Positions 1-10,899 are shown, counted from the stretch's first letter. The stretch: 64,000 nucleotides of DNA from Erythrobacter sp. (GCA_019739335.1 CP073261.1:2222001-2286000); one strand, 5' to 3'. The notes: generated by a model not told the origin, from the sequence alone. Program-made: numbers and translations.

Positions 1-3000
1 CGGCGGAGACGTGCTCGACGGCGGCCTCGGCTCCGACACGGCGAGCTATTTCTTCTCCGATGCCGGCGTCACCGTGTCGCTGATCGACGATACGGCGAGC
101 GGCGGCTGGGCCGAGGGTGACGAACTCGACAGCATCGAAAACCTGATCGGTACCGAACACGCCGACAGCCTCACCGGCGATGACGGCGACAACCTGCTCG
201 ACGGCGGGCGGGGCGACGACATTCTGATCGGCCTTGACGGCGATGACGTGCTGATCGGCGGTCGCGGAGCGGACCAGCTGCTCGGCGGCGAAGGCGTGGA
301 CACCGCCGACTACTCGCTCTCGAACCTCGGAATCGTGATCGACATGGTCGACGGCAGCGCCAGTTCGGGCGACGCCGAGGGCGACACCTTCTCCTCGATC
401 GAGATCGTCATCGGTTCCAACCAGAACGACACGATTCGCGGCGACGACCAGGACAACATCATCCGCGGCAACCTGGGTGCGGACATTATCGATGGCCGTG
501 GCGGGTTCGATACCGCCGACTATTCGGGCGCGGACAATGGCGTGGTGGTCGATCTCTCCACCGGCACTGGTTCGGCGGGCGAAGCGCTGGGCGATACGCT
601 GTTCGGGATCGAGAAGCTGGTCGGCTCCAGCTGGATCGATACCTTCGTCGGCAGCGATCTGGGCGACACTTTTGACGGGATGTTCGGCAACGACCTGCTG
701 ATGGGCGGGCTGGGTTCGGACATTTACCTGTTCGGGCTCGACAGCGCCGAGGATACCATCACCGAGCTCGGCAATGCCGCCGATATCGACCGGGTGGTCT
801 TCGATGCCGAAGTGCTCACCAGCGGGGTCTCGCTGATCCGCTTCGGCGACGACCTGTTCATCGAACTGGAGCGCGATGACGGATTCCTGATCGATACGAT
901 CACCGTCACCGATCACTTCCTCGGCGCGGCGAACGGGATCGAGGAGATCGTGTTCGCCGACGGCACCGTGTGGGATGCGGCCTTCATCGCCGCCAACCTG
1001 CGCCCCGGCCGCTTCAACGCACAGGACGATATCGTCCGCATTGCGACCGAGGACCAGCCGGTCCTGATCGATCCGGCAGACCTGATCGAAAACGACGCCG
1101 CTGATATTACCAACATCACCTTCGTCGGAGTCTCTGCGCCCAAATTCGGCACGGTGTCGGTGAATGCCGATGGCATGATCGTGTTTCAGGGCGTGCAGGA
1201 TCACAACGGCGACGCCTTCTTCAACTACACTGTGGAAGACGAATTCGGCCGCCGCTCCACCGCGCGGGTCGAGGTCAACCTTGCCCCGGTCAACGATGCC
1301 CCGGTGGCGGTGGACGATCCGCTGCAATATGGCGTGGAAGACATTCCGCTGCGTATCCGGGTCGAGAACCTGCTGGCGAACGATTACGATGTCGATGGCG
1401 ATGCCGAGCAGGAAGGCCTGCGCATCGTCGAGATCCTGCCGCTGACCAATCTGGCCGGTGATCCGATCGATCCGTACAAGAACAACGATTACAGCTTCAC
1501 CGCCACGCACGTCTCGGCCAAGCTGGACGGCGATTACATCGAGTTCATCCCGCGCCCCGATTACTTCGGCTTCGCCGGATTCCGCTATGTGCTGGAAGAC
1601 AATTCGGGCGCGCAATCGACCGCCGATGTCGAAATCTACTTCTCCCCGGTCAACGATGCTCCGCGCATCGGCCGGCACGAGAAGAGCGTCCGGCTGGAGC
1701 AGACTACCACGATCACCATCGATGACATCATGCGCCATGTGTATGATATCGAAGGCGATGATTTCGAGTTCGTGGGCCTTGTCGGCGGGGCGGACGAAAA
1801 TCCCACCTCCAACGGCTCGCTGACCTTCGACGAAGCGACCGGCGTGATCGACTACACGCCGGCCCGTCTCGGCGCCTCGGTGATCGAATTCGAAGTGATC
1901 GATGCGCGCGGCCTTTCCGCCGTTCTGCAATACAATATCAGGGTGCGCCCGCTCAACGATCCGCCAAAGGCGATGGACGATTACGGCCTGCGCACGCTCG
2001 AAGACACCGTGTTGCTGATCGATCCGGCCACGCTGCTGCTCAACGATACCGACGAAAATGGCGACGTGCTCTCCTTCGAGAGCATTTCGCGCTTCGCGGT
2101 GAACGGGAAGGTGCGGTTGAACGAGGACGGGATGATCGAATTCAGCCCGCGCGACAGCTTCAACGGTCCGGCCAGCTTCGAATATACCATCACCGATGCT
2201 TTCGGGGCGACCGACAGCGCCACCGTCCACATCACCATCCTGCCGCGCAACGATGCGCCCGTGGTGCGCGATGACGTGGCGGCGGGGATCGAGGATTTCT
2301 CCACCTACATCATCCCCGCCGAAGCCTTCGGCAACGATCTCGACCGCGATGGCGACGTGATCTTCTACAATTTCACCGAAGTGCTGGGCGAACTGGAATT
2401 CCGCTTCCTCTCGCCCGATTACAGCGTGGAAGCTCGAAGCGACAATAACGGCGAACTGCCGGGCTGGCTGGCCTTCGACGAAGCCACGCTCACTTTCGTC
2501 GGCGTAGTGCCGGACGGCCTGACCGCGCCGGTCGAAGTGGTGGTGTTCCTCCGCGATCCGTCCAACGGGGCAACGCATCCGTTCCGCTTCGCCTTCGACC
2601 CGACCGATCAGGATGTGGTGGACGAGTTGGCCACCGGGTTCTCGGTCGAAGAAGACGTGCTCGGCGGATTCAGCGTCCGCGAACCCTTCGCCACGAGCTT
2701 CGAATTCGGCGCGGATACGCTGGGCGACGATGTCACCGTGGAGGCCACGCTGGCCGATGGCTCGCCACTGCCAACCTGGCTGGTGTTCGATGCCGCCACG
2801 CTCAGCTTCAGCGGCACACCGCCGTTGGACGTGACCGATCCGTTCGATGTCGAACTGACCTTCACCACCCCCGGCGCGGGTGGCCCGGTGACGTTCGAGG
2901 AAACTCTCTCCATCGATCCAGCCACTGTCGCCGCAGGGGTCGCCTACAACAGCGACATTGCCCTGTTCGATCTGGGTGCGGGCGAGTGGAAGGTCTCGCT

Positions 3001-6000
3001 CGCAAGCAGCCGCGACCTGCCCGACTGGCTGGAATTCGACTATGCCACGATGACGCTGGCGAAATCAGGCTTCGAACCCGATGAGGATGCGCCGGTTGCC
3101 CGCGTGCAGATCACCTGGGTTCCCGACAGGGAGCAGCAGGTTGACGAGGACACCTGGCTTTCCACCACGCGCGGCTTCACGCTGGAATTCGTGCTCAATC
3201 CGGACGACCCCATCGATCCGGCAATCAATGCGCTGTTGCAGAACCTGCCGTTCTTTGCCGAACAGGGGCTGTTCGCGCTCGACCTGGGCGGGGCGACCAG
3301 CCTCGATTCCACCCGCGAAAGCGGTGCGCCGCTCAATTCGTGGCTCGATTTCGACGGCGAGACTTTCGGCTATTCCGGCACTCCTGCCAGCGAATATGTC
3401 GGCGCGGTGCCGGTGCGGATCGATGTCGGCGGCAACGGCTCCAGCCTGCCGACCATGTCGATCATCACCGAAGTGGTGGTCGACCCGACCTTCACCGTGG
3501 TGGAGAACAACCTGCTCGGCGGCAGCGACGATGGCGAACGCATCGAACTGAGCACGCCGGAGGATTACAACGGTGCCATCGTGATCCGCTACGGCGCGGA
3601 AGACGAAAAGGGCGGGATTTCGGAGGACGATGCCTTCATCGTCTTCAACACCCGCCCGGCCGCCGAACGGCCCGATCCGCGCAACGACGCCTTCGACCTG
3701 TTCGAAGAGGGCACGATCACTTTCGACGTGGTGGAACTGCTCGCCAACGACCGCGACGACGACGGTGACGCGATGCGGGTGATCGCGATTGCCGATGCCG
3801 CCAACGGCGCATTGGTCATCAACGAAGCGGTGGTAACGCTGGACGGCGCTGCTCTGGTGACAGAAGTTGCTGGTGGCAGCTATTCGGCGCGGCTGGTCGG
3901 CGGCGCAGCGCTGCCGGACTGGATGGCGATCGATCCCGCCACCGGCCTGATTACCGCCACGGTCCCGCTGGCTACGCTGGCGAGCTTCGCCATCGAGATC
4001 ACCCATTCGGACGGCACGCTGAGCAATACGGCCACCACGAACTGGGCACTCGACGGCAACGACGGGGCAACCGTCACCTACACGCCCGACAGCGCCTATT
4101 CGGGCGTCGACAGCGTCACCTACACCGTCACCGATGACCGCCAGGGCAGTTCGACCGGGCAGATCGCCTTCAACGTCCAGCCGCTGTTCGATCCGCCGGT
4201 CGCCAATCTCGACCGGGTCAACGGGCTGGAAGACACGGCTCTGGTGATCGATCCCGCCACGCTGCTGGCGAACGATATCGATTACGATGGCGATACCATC
4301 ACCTTCATCGACGTGCGCAATCCCGTGGGCGGGACGGTGTTCTTCGATGGCACGAACATCTTGTTCAACCCGACGCCGAACACGCAAGGGACAGCGACTT
4401 TCGAGTATCTGGTTACGGACAGTGTCCACGGCACCAGCGTCGGGCTGGTGGAAGTCAACGTGGTCAGCACCAGCCGCGCGCCGGTGGCGGTGCTCGATCA
4501 CTTCGACACGGTGGAGGACACGCCGTTCGAATTCACCATTGCCGACCTGCTCGGCAACGATTTCGATCCCGATGGCGACACCTTCAGCTTCGTATCGCTG
4601 AACAAGGTTGGCGCGGAAAGCCGATTGCAGGAACTGCCCGACGGGCGCTGGCAATTCGTGCCGGAGGAAAACGTCACCGGCTTGCAGACCTTCCGCTACA
4701 CGATCAGCGACGGTCGGCGGACGGTCAACGGCTTGATCGAATTCGATATTGCCGCCGTCAACGACGCGCCGATCGCCAATCAGGACGGCATCTATTTCGC
4801 CGATCAGGACACGCCGCTGGTGATCGATCTGGCCGAACTGATCGCCAATGATCGCGATGTGGAAGGCGATGCCTTCACCCTCGTCGAAGTGTTCGACGGT
4901 GACAACGGCACGGTCCAGCAGGTCGGCGATACCGCCGTGTTCCTCGGCCGCGAGGGCTATTTCGGCGATGGCGGCTTCCATTACCGTGTCACCGACGAAT
5001 TCGGCGCGACCTCCATCGGCTTTGTCGAGATCATCGTTCTGCCCGAATTCGAGCTGCCAATTGCGGTCTCCGATGCCGGGTTCGAAGTGCTGGAAGATAC
5101 CTTCATCGATATCGATCCCGCCTTCCTGATGGCCAACGATTACGTTCCCGAAGACACGATCCCGACTTTCCTCGGCCTCGCCGGACCGGGGGTCACGCTG
5201 CTCGACAACGGGCTCTATCGCGTCACCCCGCTGGCGGATTTCTTCGGCACGCTGACGCTGACCTATGCGATTACCAACGAGAGCGGCTTCGCCATCCCGA
5301 CCACGGTGACCATCGAAGTGCTGGGCGCGCCGGACAATCCGGTGGCGACCGACGATACCTTCAGCCTGGTTGAAGACACCCCGTTGACGATTTTTACCAC
5401 GGCGCTGCTCGAAAACGATTTCGATGTCGACCGGCAGGCCTTCACCATCAGCCGCCTGCTCGGCAGCAGCGGCGTGAGCGTAGTGGACAACGGCATTGGC
5501 CAGTTGGTCATCACGCCGGGAGCCAACGCGATCGGCCCGGCCTGGTTCGAATACGAGATCCGCGACAGCAGCGGCGCGACCGACGTGGCGCGGGTGAACC
5601 TCACCATCGCCGCGCGCAACGATGCGCCGCAAATCGGGGCGATCCCGGCGTTCGAGGGGACCGAGGACACTCCGTTCGCCTTCACCTTGCCGCGCTCGCT
5701 TGTCACCGATGCCGATGGCGATGCGCTGGTGCTCGAACTGCGCAGCCCCGGCGGCGGCGCGCTGCCTGCGTGGATCGCCTACAATTCGCTGACCGGAGCG
5801 ATCACCGGCACGCCGCCGCTGAACTTCAACGGTGATGTGACGCTCGAATTCGCGGCTTTCGACGGCGAAGTCGAAACTTTGAAGCAGGTGGTTCTGAGTT
5901 TTGCTCCGGTGAACGATGCACCGAGCGTAACTGCTCCGATCGCTGATTTCGAGGTAGCCACGGGTGAAAGCGTAAGCCTGGTCGTGCAGCCGCTCACATT

Positions 6001-8641
6001 TACCGATGCCGAAGGCGATCTGCTTACCATTACGGCAAGGCTCGTGGGTGGGGATCCGCTACCCGGCTGGTTAAGCTTTGACGGCAATGCGTTTACAGGC
6101 ACGCTGCCAAACAATCTTTCCGCTACTTACGAAATCGAGCTGACCGCCGACGATGGGGTGCTGACGCAAACCGAGGTTTTCGTAATCACAGCCATCGATC
6201 TCAACTTGAATCCGGTAGCCATTGATGATGGCCCGCTGACCGGCACGGGTGACCGGCTGCGAATTGATCCCGTATGGCTGTTGGCCAATGACAGCGATCC
6301 GGACAACGACAACTTTGCGATCATCTCGGTGCAGGGGAGCAACGCGGGAACGGTATTCATCGATACCGATGGCTTCGTCGTGCTGGATCGGATCATTACA
6401 TTCGCTGGGAACGCGACATTCACTTACACCATAAGCGATGGCTTCCTGACCGATACCGCAACGGTCAGTGCAAACATCACCAACCGTTTCGGCGGGTTTG
6501 CCGAGGGCACCGACGGCAGTGACGCGGTAAGCGGAAACGATACGCAGAGCTTCAGCTATTACGGCCGTGGTGGCGACGATGGAGTGCGCGGTGGAGCGCT
6601 TGATGATCGGTTGGCCGGGGCCGAAGGCAATGATGTCCTGCGAGGGCGCGGCGGCAATGATTCGTTCTGGGGCCTCCAGGGCGATGATCGCATTTTCGGC
6701 GATGACGGCACCGATACCGCCTATTTCGATGGCAATTTCGCCGATTTTGACATCACAATAACACAGCCCGGTTTTGTGGTGGTGACTGATCTCGACGCTA
6801 CCGACGCGGGAGATGAAGGAACGGACACGCTGCTGGGCGTCGAATTCCTTGTCTTCGGTGATGGCACGGTGATCGAAGCTCTTTCGCTGTTCCCGGCAAG
6901 ACCTGTGCTGGCTGTGCCTATGGCGGACATCCAGGTACCAGAGAACCAGCCGGTTTCCTTCACCATCCCGACCGGAATGTTCACCGATCTGAACGGCGAC
7001 ACCCTCACATTGACAGCGATCGCCGTGGGCCAACGCTGGCCGAGTTGGCTGACGTTTGACGGAACCACCTTCAGCGGCATGCCCCCCACCGGCCTTGATG
7101 GATTTTACGATATCCGCATTTATGCCAGTGACGGCACCAGTGCCTATCGGGCCCAGGATCTGTTCCGGCTGACTATCTATCCAGTCCCGGTGGCCCCAGT
7201 CGCAACCGATGACGGGCCGTTCATCGGATATGACGGACGATTGCTGATCCCGATTGCCGATGTGCTTGCCAACGACATTGATGAAAACCGCGATGTGCTG
7301 TTCGTATCGGCCGTCTCGGGCGGTGCGAACGTAACTGCAGTGATCAATGGCGATCTCATCGAGGTCACGTCGGCTCCAGGTTTCCTTGGCAGCGACACCA
7401 TCACCTATACGCTATCCGACGGCACCTTCACCGATACCGCCACTATCTCCCTCGCCTTCATAGATTCACCCTATTCGGGGTTCGTGGAAGGCACCGAGTC
7501 CGACGACGAGCTGAGGGGCGACCTGTACTCTGCCAACCTGATAAACGCATTGGGCGGGGACGACCTGGTCGTTGGCGGTGGTGAGGTCGACAGGCTTGTC
7601 GGGGGGCGTGGCGACGACGCGCTTCAAGGCCGCGGGGGCGACGATGAACTCTGGGGCAACGAAGGAAATGACTTCCTCTACGGCGGGCTCGGTATCGATA
7701 CCGCGCACTATTCCGGGTTCTCGACGGATTACGTACTTGATCTGACCCGCAATCAGCCGATCATCAGGGACAATCGGCCGGATAGTTATGGCAACGACGG
7801 TCAGGATTGGCTGATCGGCATTGAGCGTCTTTATTTCGCAGCGGATAACGTGACCATTTCCCTCGCTGCACCGATAGTGCTCGATCTTGATCGCAACGGC
7901 ATCGTGACCTCGACAACCTCGACGACCACGGCTGCGTTCGATTTCGACGGCGATGGAAGAGCCGATCGGACTGCCTGGATTGGCGCTGGCGATGCCTTCC
8001 TGTTCATCGATCGCGACGGGGACGGGACCGTGAGCGACGCGGGCGAGCTGAGCTTCCTCGCCGATAGTCCGGGCGCGCTGACCGATCTTGCCGGTTTGCG
8101 GAGTTTTGACAGCAGCGGTGATGGCGTGCTCGACACTGCAGACCATGGATTCGGTGCATTCGGTGTCTGGCAGGATGCCGATAGCGATGGGGTCGTGGAC
8201 GAAGACGAAGTCTCGTCACTGGTCGCTGCCGGAATTGCTGCGATCGGACTTTCCGCCACTTTACCGGATGCCAACAATGGTATCGATGGAGTGACCATAG
8301 TTCAGCAGGGCAGTTTCACCTTTACCGATGGCACCAGCGCCACCTTCTATGACGCTGCTCTGGCGTATGTGCCAACCTTCGCCTCCAGCCAGCGCGTGGG
8401 TGGAGGTAACGCGGTTGCACTGGGCGCTGGTCAGACATCGGAATGGCTCGGCATTCAGGGCAATCAGGAGCAACAGTTAGGCCGGAGTGTTCTCGAAGGA
8501 GATTCGCGCGGGGAATGGCTCGACTATGGTATTAGCGTGGGGGGACGCGACTGGCTCGATGCACTCGGGCGACACAACCCGCTCTCCGATCCGTTCGCAC
8601 ACGAAGTGTTGCAACTGTGGCGGGACGATAGCTTCGGCTGA
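1..8641 (+). CDS. Giant RTX / cadherin-like repeat secreted protein, 5'-truncated by the window
   Basis: About 2,880 residues are visible and the frame is open to base 1, where the codons already encode a glycine/aspartate repeat, so the true start lies upstream. RTX nonapeptide-type repeats (GGxGxDxLxG) occupy roughly residues 1-240 and return near 2180-2220 and 2510-2560. Between them lie many tandem cadherin-like/tandem-95 repeats, recognised by recurring NDAPVAVDD, EDTPL and LLANDxDxDGD motifs, plus putative-Ig blocks of the LPxWLxFDxxTxxFxGTPP type. Near residues 2620-2720 is a calcium-binding-like segment with DRDGDGTVSD and DADSDGVVDED. RTX proteins of this kind are normally exported by a type I system through an uncleaved C-terminal signal and act as adhesins or surface proteins; no secretion genes are in the window. 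The product type is confident, the function is inferred. Confidence 0.93.
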   Translation, partial: GGDVLDGGLGSDTASYFFSDAGVTVSLIDDTASGGWAEGDELDSIENLIGTEHADSLTGDDGDNLLDGGRGDDILIGLDGDDVLIGGRGADQLLGGEGVDTADYSLSNLGIVIDMVDGSASSGDAEGDTFSSIEIVIGSNQNDTIRGDDQDNIIRGNLGADIIDGRGGFDTADYSGADNGVVVDLSTGTGSAGEALGDTLFGIEKLVGSSWIDTFVGSDLGDTFDGMFGNDLLMGGLGSDIYLFGLDSAEDTITELGNAADIDRVVFDAEVLTSGVSLIRFGDDLFIELERDDGFLIDTITVTDHFLGAANGIEEIVFADGTVWDAAFIAANLRPGRFNAQDDIVRIATEDQPVLIDPADLIENDAADITNITFVGVSAPKFGTVSVNADGMIVFQGVQDHNGDAFFNYTVEDEFGRRSTARVEVNLAPVNDAPVAVDDPLQYGVEDIPLRIRVENLLANDYDVDGDAEQEGLRIVEILPLTNLAGDPIDPYKNNDYSFTATHVSAKLDGDYIEFIPRPDYFGFAGFRYVLEDNSGAQSTADVEIYFSPVNDAPRIGRHEKSVRLEQTTTITIDDIMRHVYDIEGDDFEFVGLVGGADENPTSNGSLTFDEATGVIDYTPARLGASVIEFEVIDARGLSAVLQYNIRVRPLNDPPKAMDDYGLRTLEDTVLLIDPATLLLNDTDENGDVLSFESISRFAVNGKVRLNEDGMIEFSPRDSFNGPASFEYTITDAFGATDSATVHITILPRNDAPVVRDDVAAGIEDFSTYIIPAEAFGNDLDRDGDVIFYNFTEVLGELEFRFLSPDYSVEARSDNNGELPGWLAFDEATLTFVGVVPDGLTAPVEVVVFLRDPSNGATHPFRFAFDPTDQDVVDELATGFSVEEDVLGGFSVREPFATSFEFGADTLGDDVTVEATLADGSPLPTWLVFDAATLSFSGTPPLDVTDPFDVELTFTTPGAGGPVTFEETLSIDPATVAAGVAYNSDIALFDLGAGEWKVSLASSRDLPDWLEFDYATMTLAKSGFEPDEDAPVARVQITWVPDREQQVDEDTWLSTTRGFTLEFVLNPDDPIDPAINALLQNLPFFAEQGLFALDLGGATSLDSTRESGAPLNSWLDFDGETFGYSGTPASEYVGAVPVRIDVGGNGSSLPTMSIITEVVVDPTFTVVENNLLGGSDDGERIELSTPEDYNGAIVIRYGAEDEKGGISEDDAFIVFNTRPAAERPDPRNDAFDLFEEGTITFDVVELLANDRDDDGDAMRVIAIADAANGALVINEAVVTLDGAALVTEVAGGSYSARLVGGAALPDWMAIDPATGLITATVPLATLASFAIEITHSDGTLSNTATTNWALDGNDGATVTYTPDSAYSGVDSVTYTVTDDRQGSSTGQIAFNVQPLFDPPVANLDRVNGLEDTALVIDPATLLANDIDYDGDTITFIDVRNPVGGTVFFDGTNILFNPTPNTQGTATFEYLVTDSVHGTSVGLVEVNVVSTSRAPVAVLDHFDTVEDTPFEFTIADLLGNDFDPDGDTFSFVSLNKVGAESRLQELPDGRWQFVPEENVTGLQTFRYTISDGRRTVNGLIEFDIAAVNDAPIANQDGIYFADQDTPLVIDLAELIANDRDVEGDAFTLVEVFDGDNGTVQQVGDTAVFLGREGYFGDGGFHYRVTDEFGATSIGFVEIIVLPEFELPIAVSDAGFEVLEDTFIDIDPAFLMANDYVPEDTIPTFLGLAGPGVTLLDNGLYRVTPLADFFGTLTLTYAITNESGFAIPTTVTIEVLGAPDNPVATDDTFSLVEDTPLTIFTTALLENDFDVDRQAFTISRLLGSSGVSVVDNGIGQLVITPGANAIGPAWFEYEIRDSSGATDVARVNLTIAARNDAPQIGAIPAFEGTEDTPFAFTLPRSLVTDADGDALVLELRSPGGGALPAWIAYNSLTGAITGTPPLNFNGDVTLEFAAFDGEVETLKQVVLSFAPVNDAPSVTAPIADFEVATGESVSLVVQPLTFTDAEGDLLTITARLVGGDPLPGWLSFDGNAFTGTLPNNLSATYEIELTADDGVLTQTEVFVITAIDLNLNPVAIDDGPLTGTGDRLRIDPVWLLANDSDPDNDNFAIISVQGSNAGTVFIDTDGFVVLDRIITFAGNATFTYTISDGFLTDTATVSANITNRFGGFAEGTDGSDAVSGNDTQSFSYYGRGGDDGVRGGALDDRLAGAEGNDVLRGRGGNDSFWGLQGDDRIFGDDGTDTAYFDGNFADFDITITQPGFVVVTDLDATDAGDEGTDTLLGVEFLVFGDGTVIEALSLFPARPVLAVPMADIQVPENQPVSFTIPTGMFTDLNGDTLTLTAIAVGQRWPSWLTFDGTTFSGMPPTGLDGFYDIRIYASDGTSAYRAQDLFRLTIYPVPVAPVATDDGPFIGYDGRLLIPIADVLANDIDENRDVLFVSAVSGGANVTAVINGDLIEVTSAPGFLGSDTITYTLSDGTFTDTATISLAFIDSPYSGFVEGTESDDELRGDLYSANLINALGGDDLVVGGGEVDRLVGGRGDDALQGRGGDDELWGNEGNDFLYGGLGIDTAHYSGFSTDYVLDLTRNQPIIRDNRPDSYGNDGQDWLIGIERLYFAADNVTISLAAPIVLDLDRNGIVTSTTSTTTAAFDFDGDGRADRTAWIGAGDAFLFIDRDGDGTVSDAGELSFLADSPGALTDLAGLRSFDSSGDGVLDTADHGFGAFGVWQDADSDGVVDEDEVSSLVAAGIAAIGLSATLPDANNGIDGVTIVQQGSFTFTDGTSATFYDAALAYVPTFASSQRVGGGNAVALGAGQTSEWLGIQGNQEQQLGRSVLEGDSRGEWLDYGISVGGRDWLDALGRHNPLSDPFAHEVLQLWRDDSFG

Positions 8642-9039
8642 TCGACTGATCGTGCTGCGGCTGGACCGGATGCCCGGCACTTTGCGCGCGGTCGCCGTGA
8701 GCCGTCTTGGAGGCAATTTCGCCCCGCACATTTTGGCGAAATCCGGGCTTTCCTCCACCAAACCAAAGTGGGCCGACCCGCGCTCCGATCCAGCTTCGGG
8801 ATAGGTGCTTTCGTCAAATGCGAGCCTCCCTTTGCTTCGTCTCACGCTAGCCTCCGTTCAGCGCGTCGGTCTCCTTATTCTGGGCGCTGAGTTGCACTTC
8901 AGCTTTCGCATTCAACTCTCTGGAAAAGAAGGACAAACAGGTAAGACAGTTGGTCAGGTTGGATTGCCGACTAACCAAGGTTAACGGAACGAACTCCTTA
9001 ATGGGACATTACAGAAGGGTATCCCCGCAGGAGAGTAAA
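8642..9039. other. Intergenic region with possible gene remnant
   Basis: No convincing complete gene is seen. A plus-strand reading at about 8645-8804 (LRLDRMPGTLRAV..., ending at a stop before 8805) looks protein-like but has no start of its own and no family I recognise; it could be a remnant. The 3' part serves as leader of the following ferritin-like gene, whose likely Shine-Dalgarno sequence, AGGAGAG, lies at 9029-9035. Confidence 0.4.
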
Positions 9040-10317
9040 ATGAGCTTCAACCCCTTGAAAGAGAGTGGAATTCCGATCGACCGGCAGCTACGAAACTGGT
9101 CTGAGCTGAACACTGCTCCTTACGATACCAGGGCGGTAGATCCCTACACCCGCTGCCGCGTAATTGCGATGAACGGCATCGAGGTTGAAGCCATCATCAA
9201 CTCGCATCAGTTCGCCCGGCACACTGCGGACACCGGCATCAAGCAGAACCTTGCCATGGTCCGCCGGATCGAACAGCAGCAGCAGAAGGCAATCAACTGG
9301 CTGTTACCGAGCGACGAAACCACGCTTGAACGTACGATCGGCTATGAGCAGGTGGCCGTCGATCTGACTTCGTGGCTCGCCCGGCACGAACCCGATCCGT
9401 ATCTGAAGAAGGTCTATGACTTCGCCCTGCTCGAGGATTTCGACCACCTCTATCGCTACGCCAACCTGATGGATCTGCTGGGCGAGCGACGGAAAGCCGA
9501 GGATATCACCGGTGAATTGACCGAGATCCTTCCGGGCCGACCGACCATTTTCCAGCACCGCCACCCGCATGACGAATTGCGCCGGCCGATGACCCTGAAG
9601 GCGGCCGATACCCAGTCGGTGATGAATGCGATCACCATCGTTTCTGCCGAACAGCAGACCATGAATTTCTACATGAATTCGGGCAACATTCCCGAAAATC
9701 CGCTGGCCCGCGCGCTCTATCTCGAGATCGCGCAGATCGAGGAGGAGCACGTAACGCATTACGAATCCATCCTCGATCCCACGCTTGGCTGGCTCACCAA
9801 TCTGGTGCTCCACGAATACAACGAATGCTGGCTCTACTGGTCCTGCATGGTGACCGAGGATGACAACCGTATCCGGGCACTGTGGGAACTGCATCTCAAC
9901 ATGGAGATCGAACACCTGCGCCTGGCCTGCGAAATGCTGAAGGAAATCGACGGGATCGATCCCGAAAGCTTCCTGCCGGAAAGCGGAATGCCCGATCCGC
10001 TGAAGTTCGAACCGAACAAGGAGTATGTCCGGAAGGTTCTCGAAGATACGATCGCCTGGACATCCTACGATGCGCAGTTCGTCCCCGTGGGCGAGCTGCC
10101 TCCCGGTCACCGCTATTTCGATTACCAGCAAAAGGTGAATGCGGGCGGCGTTCCCACCGAGCAGGTCATCGAGCGGATGCGTGCGGAAAACGGGCATGAA
10201 TACCGTTCCGCCAGCGAAGGCCCGCACCCGGTTGCTTCGCTGCGCGAGGACGGTCAGCACGACGAACTCGACTATCACCGTGCGGACGCGCGCGCCGCCG
10301 AACTCCAGGAGGCATGA
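9040..10317 (+). CDS. Ferritin-like di-iron domain protein
   Basis: 425 residues from the ATG at 9040, chosen because AGGAGAG lies about 5 bases upstream; an in-frame start at 8950 would add 30 poorly conserved-looking residues. Helical Glu/His motifs typical of ferritin-like folds are visible: SAEQQTMNFYMNSGN, IAQIEEEHVTHYE (an ExxH-type ligand pair) and HLNMEIEHLRLAC. This points to a four-helix di-iron centre. It is followed after 3 bases by a DUF4142 gene and then by a hemerythrin gene, so three helical-bundle proteins, two of them probable iron binders, lie in a row. A role in iron or oxidative stress handling is inferred from the fold and context; no substrate is known. Confidence 0.8.
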   Translation: MSFNPLKESGIPIDRQLRNWSELNTAPYDTRAVDPYTRCRVIAMNGIEVEAIINSHQFARHTADTGIKQNLAMVRRIEQQQQKAINWLLPSDETTLERTIGYEQVAVDLTSWLARHEPDPYLKKVYDFALLEDFDHLYRYANLMDLLGERRKAEDITGELTEILPGRPTIFQHRHPHDELRRPMTLKAADTQSVMNAITIVSAEQQTMNFYMNSGNIPENPLARALYLEIAQIEEEHVTHYESILDPTLGWLTNLVLHEYNECWLYWSCMVTEDDNRIRALWELHLNMEIEHLRLACEMLKEIDGIDPESFLPESGMPDPLKFEPNKEYVRKVLEDTIAWTSYDAQFVPVGELPPGHRYFDYQQKVNAGGVPTEQVIERMRAENGHEYRSASEGPHPVASLREDGQHDELDYHRADARAAELQEA

Positions 10318-10320
10318 ACA

Positions 10321-10842
10321 ATGGCCGGAGAAATCAGGAACACCGTGAACAAGCTGACGGATAGTCTTGGCGGCACTGCGGGCAAGTTGAGCGCCGCAAG
10401 CACCACCGGAGCCGATAGCTTCGTCGAGAACGCGGCCATCGGTGACCGGTACGAGATCGAGGCCGCCCGGATCGCACTTGCGCGCTCGGGCAACGAGACG
10501 GTCCGGAGTGTCGCCCGAAAGATGATTGCCGATCACACCACCAGCACCCACCACCTGCAAGCCGCGCTGGAGATGAACGAAGCCGAAGGCGTGGCCTCTC
10601 CACCGCACAGTCTGGATTCTCGTCGCCAGACGATGCTCGATCACTTGGCGGAGGCGCCGGATGACGCCTTCGACAAGACCTACATAGACCAGCAGCTCCT
10701 CGCTCACGAGGAAACAGTCTCGCTGTTCCGCAGCTACGCCGAGGGCGGGGACAATGCGCAATTGCGCTCGGTTGCGCTTGGGGCGCTCCCGGTTGTCGAA
10801 CGCCATCTCAACCATGTGCAGATCGTTCGAAAGCAGTTCTGA
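10321..10842 (+). CDS. DUF4142-family protein (ferritin-like helical bundle)
   Basis: 173 residues, starting 3 bases after the preceding stop, so very probably co-transcribed. The core shows the DUF4142 pattern: an A-x-x-D/N-x-x-E-I-x-A-A-x-x-A-L helix (ENAAIGDRYEIEAARIALAR), RKMIADHTTSTHHLQ, and a late FRSYAEGGDNAQLRSVA-LPVVERHLNH helix. Unlike most DUF4142 proteins it has no signal peptide; the N-terminus is a short Ser/Thr/Gly-rich stretch, so it is probably cytoplasmic. The family has no established biochemical function. Its partners here (ferritin-like and hemerythrin proteins) suggest a stress role, which is inference. Confidence 0.8.
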   Translation: MAGEIRNTVNKLTDSLGGTAGKLSAASTTGADSFVENAAIGDRYEIEAARIALARSGNETVRSVARKMIADHTTSTHHLQAALEMNEAEGVASPPHSLDSRRQTMLDHLAEAPDDAFDKTYIDQQLLAHEETVSLFRSYAEGGDNAQLRSVALGALPVVERHLNHVQIVRKQF

Positions 10843-10899
10843 ATCACCCGTCCAACCGGCGGAGGCTTTTGCAGCACCGCCATTTCGAGGAGAATGTGA

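Noticed and set aside
3065..5632. 855-codon open frame on the minus strand
   Set aside because: It is antisense to the RTX/cadherin-like gene; the composition is that of reverse-complemented GC-biased repeats, with no family motif or ribosome site.
6071..7033. 320-codon minus-strand open frame
   Set aside because: It is likewise antisense to the RTX gene and has no recognisable domain.
1..8641. Possible CRISPR-like or satellite repeats
   Set aside because: The repeats are protein-level RTX and cadherin-like units with variable DNA, not constant-length direct repeats with spacers.
9304..10815. 503-codon minus-strand open frame
   Set aside because: It spans the antisense of two well-supported genes (ferritin-like and DUF4142) and shows no protein family features.
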